Assembly (NCBI GenBank): GCA_902625895.1
Contig: CACODD010000008.1
Span: forward strand, 1-39,611
Direction: 5' to 3'
From: an uncultured Alphaproteobacteria bacterium
GTDB lineage: Bacteria; Pseudomonadota; Alphaproteobacteria; Methylaequorales; Methylaequoraceae
DNA length: 39,611 bases
The notes beneath the pieces were generated by a model. The model searched no databases. It was not told where the DNA came from and worked only from the letters and a program-made list of their open reading frames with translations. The first letter of the stretch is position 1. Each line of letters begins with the position of its first letter. Positions 17,174 through 25,985 of this stretch are shown piece by piece. A program made the position numbers and the translations under genes.

Positions 17174-18898
17174 TTATACATCTTTTTTCATAAGTTGTCT
17201 GAATACATTTGAAACTTTTCCAGCTTCATCTCCCACTATCATTCTGATAACCGCAACTTTATCGTCGTAAGTATTGGCTGTATCGAGCATATCTGCTGAG
17301 ATAGTTGATTTTTTTGGTTTAAGTTTAGCTTTTATGTCTTCGAGAGATTCGCCTTCTTGAACTTGAACTTCATCTTCTGCCTCTTCTGCCTCAAGGTCAG
17401 CTTCAGAAGTACCACCCGGGCCTGCAGTTGTTCCAGCAGAAGGAACCAAAATTCTATTTAACAATGGCTTTAATGCACCGAATGTTACGATTGCAAGAAT
17501 TAGAACAGTCGATAACTGGCCAACCATATTTTGAAACCATGATTGTTCGTACCATTTGGTTGTTATAACATCCATTTCTTGGATAAAATCTCCACTGGTA
17601 ACAACAATAGTGTCTTCTCTATCCTCATTGAAACCAACCGCTTCTTTAACAAGAGAAGTAATTTTTTCTCTATCTTCTTCACTTATAGGCTCAGAGACAA
17701 CTGTGCCTTCTGGAGTTTCAATCATTTTGTTTTTAACTAAAACAGCCGTCTTAACTTTCTTAATTTTTCCAATTTGACCAACGGTTGTACTGAGTTTTTT
17801 ACTAACTTCATAGTTTTTAACATTACTGGACGATCTTTGCTTGAATTCTGCAGGCTCCCCAGTTTCAGGAGCTGCAACTTGTAAATCAGCAGCTAGAGGG
17901 GCTTGGTTAGCTACAGCACCAGGAATACCTCTTGCTGGTCTATCAGTGGATTCGTCTTGACTATTTTGTTCACTTCTAGTCGAAATACTATCTGGATCAA
18001 AAACTTCTTCTGTAGTTTGATTGCTTGTAAAATCCATTTCAACATTTACTTGTGCTGTTAAATTACCTGCACCAACTATAGGAGAAACTAATGATAAAAT
18101 TCTTTCTCGGTATATAGATTCAATTTTTACTCTATGAGCTAATTGTTTTTCTGTCATTGCTAGATTGGGGTCATCTTCTGGTTTTGACAATAACGAACCA
18201 TATTGATCTACAACTGTTACGTTATCGGAAGTCATATTAGGAATTGATGATGATACTATATGAACAATTGATCTAATTTGCTCTAATCCTAAAGCTCTTC
18301 CATCAGCTAATTTAACAAATACAGATGCAGTGGGAGGAGAGGAGTCTCTGACAAAAACAGATTTTTCAGGAATTGCTAGATGTACTCTTGCTCCAATAAT
18401 GTTAGCTATTTCATTTATTGATCTAGCAAGCTCTATTTCTTGTGTCTGTTTCATTTTCATAAATTCAACTGACCTGCTCGTTCCCATTGGAATTTTTTCA
18501 AGAATATCATAACCTTGAGGAACTGAACTTGGCAAACCTTCTGCAGCAAGCTTCATTTTTGCTTCATAATATTCTGGTGACGGAACTAAAATTTCACCAG
18601 TAGTTCTATCAATTGAAACATCAATTCCATTGGACCTTAAAACATCAATTACTCTAGATTTCTCATGCTCTGGTAATGATGCAAATAAAGTTGTTCTCGG
18701 GGGTTCTTTGAAAGATATAAAAAAAACTAAACCAAGAAAAATAACAAATAAAGTTATCATAACTGGGATTGATCTTTGGACAGCAGGTTCATTAGAAAAT
18801 TTTTTAATTTTTTCTAAAGAGTTGCTTATATTTGACAGCATTCCTTGATTTGATATTGAATTTTTTGTTACTTCAGTAGTTTGAATTTCTTCAGCCAT
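17174..18898 (-). CDS. fliF: flagellar MS-ring protein FliF
   Basis: TLFASLPEHEKSRVIDVLRSNGIDVSIDRTTGEILVPSPEYYEAKMKLAAEGLPSS; ARVHLAIPEKSVFVRD. Confidence 0.98.
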   Translation of the reverse strand: MAEEIQTTEVTKNSISNQGMLSNISNSLEKIKKFSNEPAVQRSIPVMITLFVIFLGLVFFISFKEPPRTTLFASLPEHEKSRVIDVLRSNGIDVSIDRTTGEILVPSPEYYEAKMKLAAEGLPSSVPQGYDILEKIPMGTSRSVEFMKMKQTQEIELARSINEIANIIGARVHLAIPEKSVFVRDSSPPTASVFVKLADGRALGLEQIRSIVHIVSSSIPNMTSDNVTVVDQYGSLLSKPEDDPNLAMTEKQLAHRVKIESIYRERILSLVSPIVGAGNLTAQVNVEMDFTSNQTTEEVFDPDSISTRSEQNSQDESTDRPARGIPGAVANQAPLAADLQVAAPETGEPAEFKQRSSSNVKNYEVSKKLSTTVGQIGKIKKVKTAVLVKNKMIETPEGTVVSEPISEEDREKITSLVKEAVGFNEDREDTIVVTSGDFIQEMDVITTKWYEQSWFQNMVGQLSTVLILAIVTFGALKPLLNRILVPSAGTTAGPGGTSEADLEAEEAEDEVQVQEGESLEDIKAKLKPKKSTISADMLDTANTYDDKVAVIRMIVGDEAGKVSNVFRQLMKKDV

Positions 18899-18915
18899 AA
18901 TTTTTTCCTTTTAAT

Positions 18916-19254
18916 TTAAACAGGCATATTCATAATGTCTTTGTATGCGCTCAAGACTTTATTTCTTACGTTTAAAGTCATTTGAAAACCTAAACTAGAC
19001 AATTGTTGTTGAATCATAACCTTGGTAAGATCGTTCTCTATACCAAGCTCAAAGTTTTTAGTTAATTCAGCGCTTTGTTTCTGTGTATCAGAAACCTCTT
19101 GAATCGCTGACTTAATACTATCCAAAAAACCACCATCTTGTGGTTCCATTATCTTTGGAGATAGATTTGCAACCTCTTCTTGAACTTTTTTTATTTCATT
19201 TTGATTGTTCGGTGAAGTAATTGTTGGTTTTAAATTAGTAAGATTTGGTTTCAT
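18916..19254 (-). CDS. fliE: flagellar hook-basal body protein FliE
   Basis: C-terminal 'DLTKVMIQQQLSSLGFQMTLNVRNKVLSAYKDIMNMPV'. Confidence 0.93.
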   Translation of the reverse strand: MKPNLTNLKPTITSPNNQNEIKKVQEEVANLSPKIMEPQDGGFLDSIKSAIQEVSDTQKQSAELTKNFELGIENDLTKVMIQQQLSSLGFQMTLNVRNKVLSAYKDIMNMPV

Positions 19255-19270
19255 GATTTCTCCTTCAAAA

Positions 19271-20428
19271 TTAAGCTTGCATCAATTTTTTTTCTGATAA
19301 ATTTTCTTGAATGTTATTATAAAAATTACTTTGTTTTGATACATCTATCATTATATCTTTTTCTTCAATAATATTTTTTTCACAAAGAACTATGGCTCTT
19401 TGTAGAACATTTTCTAACTCTCTAACATTTCCCGGCCAACTATACTCTCTTAATATTTTTTGAGCACTTTTATTGATGTAAGGTAAGGAGCTATTTTCTG
19501 TGTGCCTATTCAACAGAGCAATACTTATTGGTAAAATATCATCAGGTCTTTCAGATAAATTATGTGTTTCTATTGGGAAAACATTTAGTCTATAATATAA
19601 ATCCTCTCTGAATTTTTTTTCTCTTACTTCGTCTAACATATCTCTGTTCGTTGTTGCAATTACTCTTACATTTACATCAATATCTCTTTGTCCGCCAATC
19701 GGAGTAACTTTCTTTTCTTGGAGAACTCTCAGTAGTTTGGCTTGCAGGGACAACGGCATTTCAGATACTTCATCAAGGAGTAATGTGCCATTATCCGCAG
19801 CTCGAAAAATTCCTTTATTGGCAGAAGAAGCTCCTGTAAAAGCTCCTTTTTCATGTCCAAATAACATTGCTTCAAGCATATTTTCTGGTATTGCAGCACA
19901 ATTTATCGCAATAAAAGGTTTTTCATGTCTATCCGACTTTTTATGAATAAGGTTTGAAATAACTTCTTTTCCAGTTCCGGTAGGTCCATGGATAAATACT
20001 GTAACATCGGTTTTGGAAACTTTTTCAACCATGTTAATTAAAGAAAGTGTTTTATTATCTGAGAAACTGTACTTTTCCTTAGATATAATCTGAAAAATAA
20101 TTTCTTTTATAACTTCATCCATAATTTGGTAAGAAATTTGAATATAAGCTCCGCCCATTTCTTTTTTTAAATCATAACTACCATCATTTCTTGAATCCAA
20201 AACTATTAATTTTGTAGAACCTATATTTCTAGCAATTTTTAGAATATTTGACTGACCACCTTGCTTATCTTCGAATTTTTTATCAATAATCAGTGTGGAT
20301 TGAGAGCCTTTAATTTCACTGATTTCATCAGAATCAATTAATTTGATGTCCTTTCCTTTTTTACTAAAAAAGTCATTTATATCATTGTGTACATCAAAAC
20401 AATCTTTAATGATAAATATTTCCTTCAT
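19271..20428 (-). CDS. fleT: sigma-54 activator with receiver-like N-domain and AAA+ domain but no HTH (FleT-like); start revised to ATG 20428
   Basis: Walker A GPTGTGKEV, GHEKGAFTGAS, Walker B GTLLLDEVSEM; ends '...MIDVSKQSNFYNNIQENLSEKKLMQA' with no Fis-type HTH; first gene of a fliEFGHIJ series. Confidence 0.85.
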   Translation of the reverse strand: MKEIFIIKDCFDVHNDINDFFSKKGKDIKLIDSDEISEIKGSQSTLIIDKKFEDKQGGQSNILKIARNIGSTKLIVLDSRNDGSYDLKKEMGGAYIQISYQIMDEVIKEIIFQIISKEKYSFSDNKTLSLINMVEKVSKTDVTVFIHGPTGTGKEVISNLIHKKSDRHEKPFIAINCAAIPENMLEAMLFGHEKGAFTGASSANKGIFRAADNGTLLLDEVSEMPLSLQAKLLRVLQEKKVTPIGGQRDIDVNVRVIATTNRDMLDEVREKKFREDLYYRLNVFPIETHNLSERPDDILPISIALLNRHTENSSLPYINKSAQKILREYSWPGNVRELENVLQRAIVLCEKNIIEEKDIMIDVSKQSNFYNNIQENLSEKKLMQA

Positions 20429-20460
20429 ATCTAAATCCTTTATTTTCGTTTTCAATACAA

Positions 20461-20478
20461 AAGCAAAAATATTGCCAA
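20461..20478 (-). promoter_or_regulatory. sigma-54 promoter candidate upstream of fleT
   Basis: Minus strand TTTGGCAATATTTTTGCTTT: GG (20476-20475) N10 GC (20464-20463). Confidence 0.65.
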
Positions 20479-20537
20479 ATAAGAAAATTAATTTTTACTA
20501 AATTAATATTTAACAGCAATATCAACTACTTAGAAAA

Positions 20538-20560
20538 TTTTTTTTTTTTTTATTTTTTTT
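20538..20560. repeat. T14-A-T8 homopolymer tract
   Basis: Read directly: 14 T (20538-20551), A, 8 T (20553-20560). Confidence 0.95.
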
Positions 20561-20573
20561 AAAATTTGATTAT

Positions 20574-20589
20574 TGTCAGTTTTCTGACA
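20574..20589. promoter_or_regulatory. FleQ/FlrA-like box, perfect dyad TGTCAG-TTTT-CTGACA
   Basis: Perfect 6-bp inverted repeat, GTCA-N6-TGAC, between divergent fleT and fleQ. Confidence 0.6.
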
Positions 20590-20619
20590 TTATTTTATTT
20601 ATAAATAAGTTAATTTATT

Positions 20620-21684
20620 ATGTCAGAAATTATCAAAGGAAAATGTGAGGCAACTTTACAATTAAAAAAACTTGTAGATATGGTTGCAAAATCAAACTCA
20701 ACAGTTTTACTTAGAGGTGAGACTGGGTGTGGAAAAGATGTTGTTGCCAGAGCTATTCATGAATCATCAAAAAGAAATGGTGAATTAATTAACGTTAATT
20801 GTGCAGCAATCCCAACCGAGCTTTTAGAATCCGAGTTGTTTGGTCACGAAAAAGGTGCATTTACTGGTGCAGATTCAAAAAGAGAAGGAAGGTTCGAGGC
20901 CTCTAACAATGGCACTTTATTTTTAGATGAAATAGGTGATATGCCTATGGCACTTCAGGCTAAATTACTTAGAGCGATTGAAACCAGAAAAATACAACGT
21001 GTTGGAGGGAGAAAAGAAATTGATCTTAATTTAAGGCTGATTTGTGCTACACACCAAGACATTGAAAAAAAAATTGATGAGGGTCATTTTCGGGCAGATC
21101 TATTTTTTAGGATAAATGTATTTCCAATTGAAATTCCTTCGCTTGCAGAGAGAAAGGAGGATATTCCAATTCTTGTAAATCATATTTTAGAGGATTTAAA
21201 ATACAATGGGTCTCTTATTCCTCAAATTGATAATTCAGGTATAAAAGCACTTCAGGAATATGTATGGCCAGGTAATGTAAGAGAGTTAAAAAATGTTATT
21301 GAGAGAGCAGTAATAATTTTTTCAGATAATAAAATCAATGGCAAAAATATTAAAGAAAATCTGTTAAAAATTAATCTACCTGATATCTCACAGGAGAAAG
21401 AGGAGTTATGGGCTATGACCTCTGACCTCTCTCCAATTCAAATTGAAACAAGTTCTAATTCTGATTCAATGCCACACCCAAATCATTATAAAAAATGGTT
21501 TGATTTTTTAGATAAAATAGATCTTAGAAGACACTTAAGCGATGTTGAATTTAATTTAATCGAGGGAGCACTAAAGAAAAGTAACGGATCTGTGACTGAG
21601 GCCTCAAAATGCTTGAAAATAAACAGAACAACTTTAATTGAAAAAATGAAAAAATACTCAATTCCAAAACTCGGAAATGACTAA
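20620..21684 (+). CDS. fleQ: sigma-54 activator with AAA+ and C-terminal Fis-type HTH, no N-terminal sensor domain (FleQ-like)
   Basis: Begins almost at the AAA+ domain (GETGCGKDV, GHEKGAFTGAD, GTLFLDEIGDM); C-terminal 'DVEFNLIEGALKKSNGSVTEASKCLKINRTTLIEKMKKYSI' HTH. Confidence 0.85.
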   Translation: MSEIIKGKCEATLQLKKLVDMVAKSNSTVLLRGETGCGKDVVARAIHESSKRNGELINVNCAAIPTELLESELFGHEKGAFTGADSKREGRFEASNNGTLFLDEIGDMPMALQAKLLRAIETRKIQRVGGRKEIDLNLRLICATHQDIEKKIDEGHFRADLFFRINVFPIEIPSLAERKEDIPILVNHILEDLKYNGSLIPQIDNSGIKALQEYVWPGNVRELKNVIERAVIIFSDNKINGKNIKENLLKINLPDISQEKEELWAMTSDLSPIQIETSSNSDSMPHPNHYKKWFDFLDKIDLRRHLSDVEFNLIEGALKKSNGSVTEASKCLKINRTTLIEKMKKYSIPKLGND

Positions 21685-22592
21685 CTACCTATATGTTTTA
21701 TTCCTTTTTTTTTTGCAATTTTCATTTGTCTTTGTCGTTCCTCATACCTGGCTTTTTGCTTTTTCGATTTTTCTCTATAACATTTAGGGCATGATATCCC
21801 TAATTTAAAATACTTTGATTTAGTATCAAAGTAAGTTATGGCAGATCTACAAGCAAAACATTGCGAATACAATCCTTTTTCAAGTTTATCGTTTAATGAA
21901 ACTCGTTCATCAAAAACGAAACATTCACCTTCCCACATCTTACTCTTATTTTTAGTTTTATTTAAATATTCAATAATTCCACCATCAAGTTGAAAGATAT
22001 TTTTATATCCCTTATTGATTAAAAAATTACTTGCTTTTTCACATCTGATACCGCCAGTACAAAACATTCCGATTTTTTTTTCAAAAAGTTTTTTTTTATG
22101 TTTTTCAAACCAAATTGGAAATTCTCTAAAATTATTAGTTTTAGTTTTTACAGACTTTTTAAAAGAACCTATATCAGATTCATATTCATTTCTTGTATCA
22201 ATAATTATAGTATCTGGATCAGAAATAAACTTATCCCACGAATCAGGGTCAACAAAAAAACCGGTTGTTTCTTCTGGAGAAATATTCTTTTGTCCAAGAG
22301 ATACAATTTCCTTTTTTTCTTTAATTTTCAGTCTTAAAAAAGAATGTTTATTATTAAATTGATTTTTAAATTTAATTTGAGTTGAAATTAAATTTCGTAT
22401 TGAATTTTTAACTTCCTCAAATTTTTCTGCTGATACAGAAAATGATGCATTGATACCTTCTTTTCCTAGGATGAAGGTTCCTTTAAGATCGAATTTTTTT
22501 AAATTAGTAAAAAGTTTTTTTTTAATAACATCAGGATTTCTTAGATAGACAAATTTATAAAAGCTGGATACTATAAATTTTTTTTTATGCAT
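21681..22592 (-). CDS. trhO: tRNA uridine(34) hydroxylase TrhO (rhodanese family)
   Basis: GTFILGKEGINASFS; DTRNEYESDIGSF; MFCTGGIRCEKAS; QLDGGIIEYL. Confidence 0.92.
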   Translation of the reverse strand: MHKKKFIVSSFYKFVYLRNPDVIKKKLFTNLKKFDLKGTFILGKEGINASFSVSAEKFEEVKNSIRNLISTQIKFKNQFNNKHSFLRLKIKEKKEIVSLGQKNISPEETTGFFVDPDSWDKFISDPDTIIIDTRNEYESDIGSFKKSVKTKTNNFREFPIWFEKHKKKLFEKKIGMFCTGGIRCEKASNFLINKGYKNIFQLDGGIIEYLNKTKNKSKMWEGECFVFDERVSLNDKLEKGLYSQCFACRSAITYFDTKSKYFKLGISCPKCYREKSKKQKARYEERQRQMKIAKKKGIKHIGS

Positions 22593-23207
22593 GATTTGTT
22601 TCTCCAGAATTTTTTAAAAGCATTCGTTGCTATTGACCCTATTTCTTTGATTCCTATTTTAACAATTATCACTCAAGGTTTAAATACAAAAAAAACAATT
22701 AAACTCTCTGGGTTTGTATTTTTAATTACATGTAGTGTATTAATCTTTTTTTCTTTATATGGTAATTCTTTTTTAGTCTTTATGGGTATATCTATATCAT
22801 CTTTCCAAATTATTGGAGGTTTTTTCCTTTTAATTATTTCTTACGAAATGGTATTTGAAAAAAGGGTTAAAAGAAAGACAACAATTGCAAATGAATTAAT
22901 TGATGAAAATGAATTGAATAATTTGGCTGTATTTCCAATTTCAATTCCACTGGTTGCTGGTCCTTCAGCTATCACACTGTCGGTTTTAATTTCAAAGGAT
23001 ATTAACTACACAATGGTTAGTTTTTATACTCAAATCTTTCCACTCATATTGACATTATTTTTGACTTCTATAATTATCATTTTTTCTAATTTTTTTATGA
23101 AGCTGTTTAATAAAACAATTATGAATGTACTACAAAAGTTATTTGGATTAATTTTAGGTGCTTTAGCAGTTGAATATGTAATTAAAGGATGGAATCTAAC
23201 AACATGA
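22587..23207 (+). CDS. MarC/UPF0056 family membrane protein
   Basis: FVAIDPISLIPILTIIT; FPISIPLVAGPSAIT. Confidence 0.9.
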   Translation: MHDLFLQNFLKAFVAIDPISLIPILTIITQGLNTKKTIKLSGFVFLITCSVLIFFSLYGNSFLVFMGISISSFQIIGGFFLLIISYEMVFEKRVKRKTTIANELIDENELNNLAVFPISIPLVAGPSAITLSVLISKDINYTMVSFYTQIFPLILTLFLTSIIIIFSNFFMKLFNKTIMNVLQKLFGLILGALAVEYVIKGWNLTT

Positions 23208-23671
23208 TAGCAAAATCGCCATGTACAAATGTATGCAAATTAAACCCAAAAAACAATTTATGTGAGGGTTGCTTGAGGACTTCTGAAGAAATTAGTAATT
23301 GGTCCAAATATTCAGAGAATAAGAAAAGAAATATAATCGCTATTCTAAAAAATAGAAAGTTTACAACTTTAGTAGTTTTATTTTTAATTTTTTTTAACGA
23401 ATGCTTTTCAAATGAGTTGTGGGTAGGTAAATGGAAGGCATTAGATAAATGGCAATCAGAATTCCTGATTGAAATAAATGATGATGGCACAGCTTTAACT
23501 GATTATGGAAATGGAGAAAAAGGTAATTGGACAATCGTTGATGGAAACTTACAAATTATTTGGGAATCTGGAACTAAGGATTATATCTTTAGTGGAGTTA
23601 TGGGTTATCAAAGGCTTTCAAAAACTAGAAATGATAGTTATACCTCTGGAATGAAAAAATTATTTGACTAA
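23204..23671 (+). CDS. DUF1289 domain fused to a TM segment and an extracytoplasmic beta-rich domain
   Basis: SPCTNVCKLNPKNNLCEGCLRTSEEISNWS (DUF1289), hydrophobic FTTLVVLFLIFF, then 'ELWVGKWKALDKWQSEFLIEINDDGTALTDYGNGEKGNWTIVDGNLQIIW'. Confidence 0.75.
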   Translation: MIAKSPCTNVCKLNPKNNLCEGCLRTSEEISNWSKYSENKKRNIIAILKNRKFTTLVVLFLIFFNECFSNELWVGKWKALDKWQSEFLIEINDDGTALTDYGNGEKGNWTIVDGNLQIIWESGTKDYIFSGVMGYQRLSKTRNDSYTSGMKKLFD

Positions 23672-23968
23672 CTTTAAATATGGCCTCTTTAAATAGTTAA
23701 TCACCTTTCTTAAACTTTTAGAACTTGTTAAAATATTATTTTGAGATGAAAGTGTAAAAAAACTGTCATTTCTATAATTTTTTTTTATCTCTAAGCTTGG
23801 ACCGTGCTTAAATGATCTATGGATCGCAAAAACCGCGTAACTTTTCTGAAAAGTTATTGAATAATCTTTCCATTCACCTATCGAAATTTTTTTTGAATAT
23901 AATTCCATAATTTCATGTATTTCTTCTTTTTTAAACCTAATGATTTTGGATTTTTTTAAATTATTCAT
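23660..23968 (-). CDS. DUF2794-like protein
   Basis: IIRFKKEEIHEIMELYSKKISIGEWKDYSITFQKSYAVFAIHR. Confidence 0.75.
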   Translation of the reverse strand: MNNLKKSKIIRFKKEEIHEIMELYSKKISIGEWKDYSITFQKSYAVFAIHRSFKHGPSLEIKKNYRNDSFFTLSSQNNILTSSKSLRKVINYLKRPYLKLVK

Positions 23969-24053
23969 AAATATAAAATTGAAATTTTAATTTGATAGAA
24001 TATAAATACATTACATATATGATATTAAACAAATTAAGAAAATAAATAAAAAA

Positions 24054-24698
24054 ATGAGCGAAGAATTTATTAGAGAAGTTGATGAGGATCTAAAAGAAGA
24101 AAAAAGATTGAAACTATGGAAAAGAATGCTGCCTTATGTTTTAAGCATCTCTTTAGGTGTAATTTTAAGTACAAGTGGATATGTATTTTGGGAAAATTAC
24201 ACAAATAAAACAAAACAACAACTCGGTGATGATTTTACTGCAGCAGTTGAACTTTCAAATGAAGAGGATATTGACGCTGCATTGCTTGCATTAGATAGGA
24301 TAGTTGATAAAGGCTCAGATGGATATGTAACTATGGCAAAAATAAAAAAAGCATCAATACTAATTGCTAAAGGCGATAGAAAAAAAGGACTTGATATTTA
24401 TTTAGATCTTGAAAAAAATGCAGTCGATCAATCATTCAGAGACATTGCTACAATACTTTTTGTGATGAATTCTTTAGATTTTGAACCGCCAGAAGAACTT
24501 CTGGACAAATTGAGTCCATTAAAAAATAGTTTGATCTGGAAATCATCAGCACTTGAATTGACCGCTTTCATTTATTTAAAAAATAATAAAAAGAAAGAGG
24601 CATTAGAAACTTTTGAAGAAATCAAAATGCTACCAAACAAACCAGCTTCATTAGGTTTAAGAGCTAAAAATATGATTGATTTTTTAAAGAAAGAATAA
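24054..24698 (+). CDS. YfgM-like membrane-anchored TPR protein
   Basis: N-terminal cytoplasmic helix, TM, TPR-like helices; directly upstream of bamB-der as in many proteobacteria. Confidence 0.75.
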   Translation: MSEEFIREVDEDLKEEKRLKLWKRMLPYVLSISLGVILSTSGYVFWENYTNKTKQQLGDDFTAAVELSNEEDIDAALLALDRIVDKGSDGYVTMAKIKKASILIAKGDRKKGLDIYLDLEKNAVDQSFRDIATILFVMNSLDFEPPEELLDKLSPLKNSLIWKSSALELTAFIYLKNNKKKEALETFEEIKMLPNKPASLGLRAKNMIDFLKKE

Positions 24699-24699
24699 G

Positions 24700-25983
24700 T
24701 TGAAAAAAAAATATGTAATAATAATCTTTTTTTTTTTTTTTAGTTCATGTGCTTACTTTGATGAAGCAGAAGAGATCCTTCCAGGAAAAAGAGAAAATGT
24801 TTTTAAGTTTGAAGATGATATAATCCTTAAGTCAAACGAAAGAATCAAAATAGATAAAAGTATTTCCGTTGATTCGTGGTCACAGCAATATCAAAACGAA
24901 AGAAATCACTTATTCCATTTCAAGAGCAAATCAAAACTTTCACTTAAAAAAAAAATAAAACTCAATGATATTGCCTTTGATAAGATAGATCATGTTACGA
25001 TCCCAGTTTTTGATTTAAATAACGTATATTATGCAGATAATGACTTTAACGTTTATTCCACAAGTCTTGATAATGGAAAAATTAATTGGATTGTTAGACT
25101 AGAAAACGAAAAAACAGAGAATTTACCGTTTATAGGTGGTTTTTCCCTGCATAAAAATGAATTATTTATTACTTCCGGTTTGGGAAACATTTATTCTATA
25201 AATGCAGAAAATGGAAAAATATTATGGAAAAAAAAATTATTAGTTCAATTTTCAAGACCTCCCCTTGTGTTTAAAAATAAAATAATTGTTGTATCCGATG
25301 ATAATCAAACTTTCGCTTTAAATACAAAAGATGGAAATTTAATGTGGTCGCATGTTGGTAATCTTGAGGAAGTTTCGATCATTGGTGGTTCAAAACCTGT
25401 AGTTACAGAGAATATTGTAATTATTTCCTATTCTTCTGGTGAAATTTATGCACTTGATCATAATGATGGAACTTTAATATGGTTTGATAATGTGACCTCT
25501 GGAAATTTTTTTAATAAATCATCTTTAAATGATATTCAATCACCTATCTCAATTGTAGGGGACAAAGTGTTCGTTCCTTCATTTTCAGACAAATTTATAG
25601 CTTATGAAATTAGTAATGGAAATAAAATATGGAATCTTAAATTATCTTCACTAAATCCTTTTGTTGTTTCTGGAGGATCAATTTACTTAATAGATACTTT
25701 AGGAAGACTATTGTGTATCGATAAAATGAATGGAAAATTGTTGTGGGCTGTCCAGTTAAAAGTTTCAAACAATGGAGAAGAGGTCAGTTGGTATGGGCCA
25801 CTTCTAAGTTCAAACAAACTGATTTTAAATAATTCTGATGGACAAGTAATTTCGATTTCACCATTTACTGGAAAATTATTGAGTAAAATAAATTTCTTTG
25901 AAGAGCTTGTATCAAATCCAATTAATATAGGAGAGCAAATAATTCTAATTTCAAAAAAAGGTACATTATTTATTTTGGGTTAA
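24700..25983 (+). CDS. bamB: outer-membrane assembly lipoprotein BamB (TTG start)
   Basis: Lipobox ..FSSC; repeated NG-I-W PQQ/beta-propeller motifs; upstream of der. Confidence 0.9.
   Translation: MKKKYVIIIFFFFFSSCAYFDEAEEILPGKRENVFKFEDDIILKSNERIKIDKSISVDSWSQQYQNERNHLFHFKSKSKLSLKKKIKLNDIAFDKIDHVTIPVFDLNNVYYADNDFNVYSTSLDNGKINWIVRLENEKTENLPFIGGFSLHKNELFITSGLGNIYSINAENGKILWKKKLLVQFSRPPLVFKNKIIVVSDDNQTFALNTKDGNLMWSHVGNLEEVSIIGGSKPVVTENIVIISYSSGEIYALDHNDGTLIWFDNVTSGNFFNKSSLNDIQSPISIVGDKVFVPSFSDKFIAYEISNGNKIWNLKLSSLNPFVVSGGSIYLIDTLGRLLCIDKMNGKLLWAVQLKVSNNGEEVSWYGPLLSSNKLILNNSDGQVISISPFTGKLLSKINFFEELVSNPINIGEQIILISKKGTLFILG
24727..24741 (+). repeat. T15 homopolymer inside the bamB signal-peptide codons
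   Basis: Read directly (ATC TTT TTT TTT TTT TTT AGT). Confidence 0.95.
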
Positions 25984-25985
25984 AA

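Noticed and set aside
19271-20428. Idea that the fleT-like gene is truncated by a frameshift that removed its HTH
   Set aside because: Only 16 nt separate its stop from the fliE start and no HTH is encoded there; absence of HTH matches known FleT.
22015-22362. + strand ORFs opposite trhO
   Set aside because: Shadow ORFs of a conserved gene; low-complexity Phe/Ser content.
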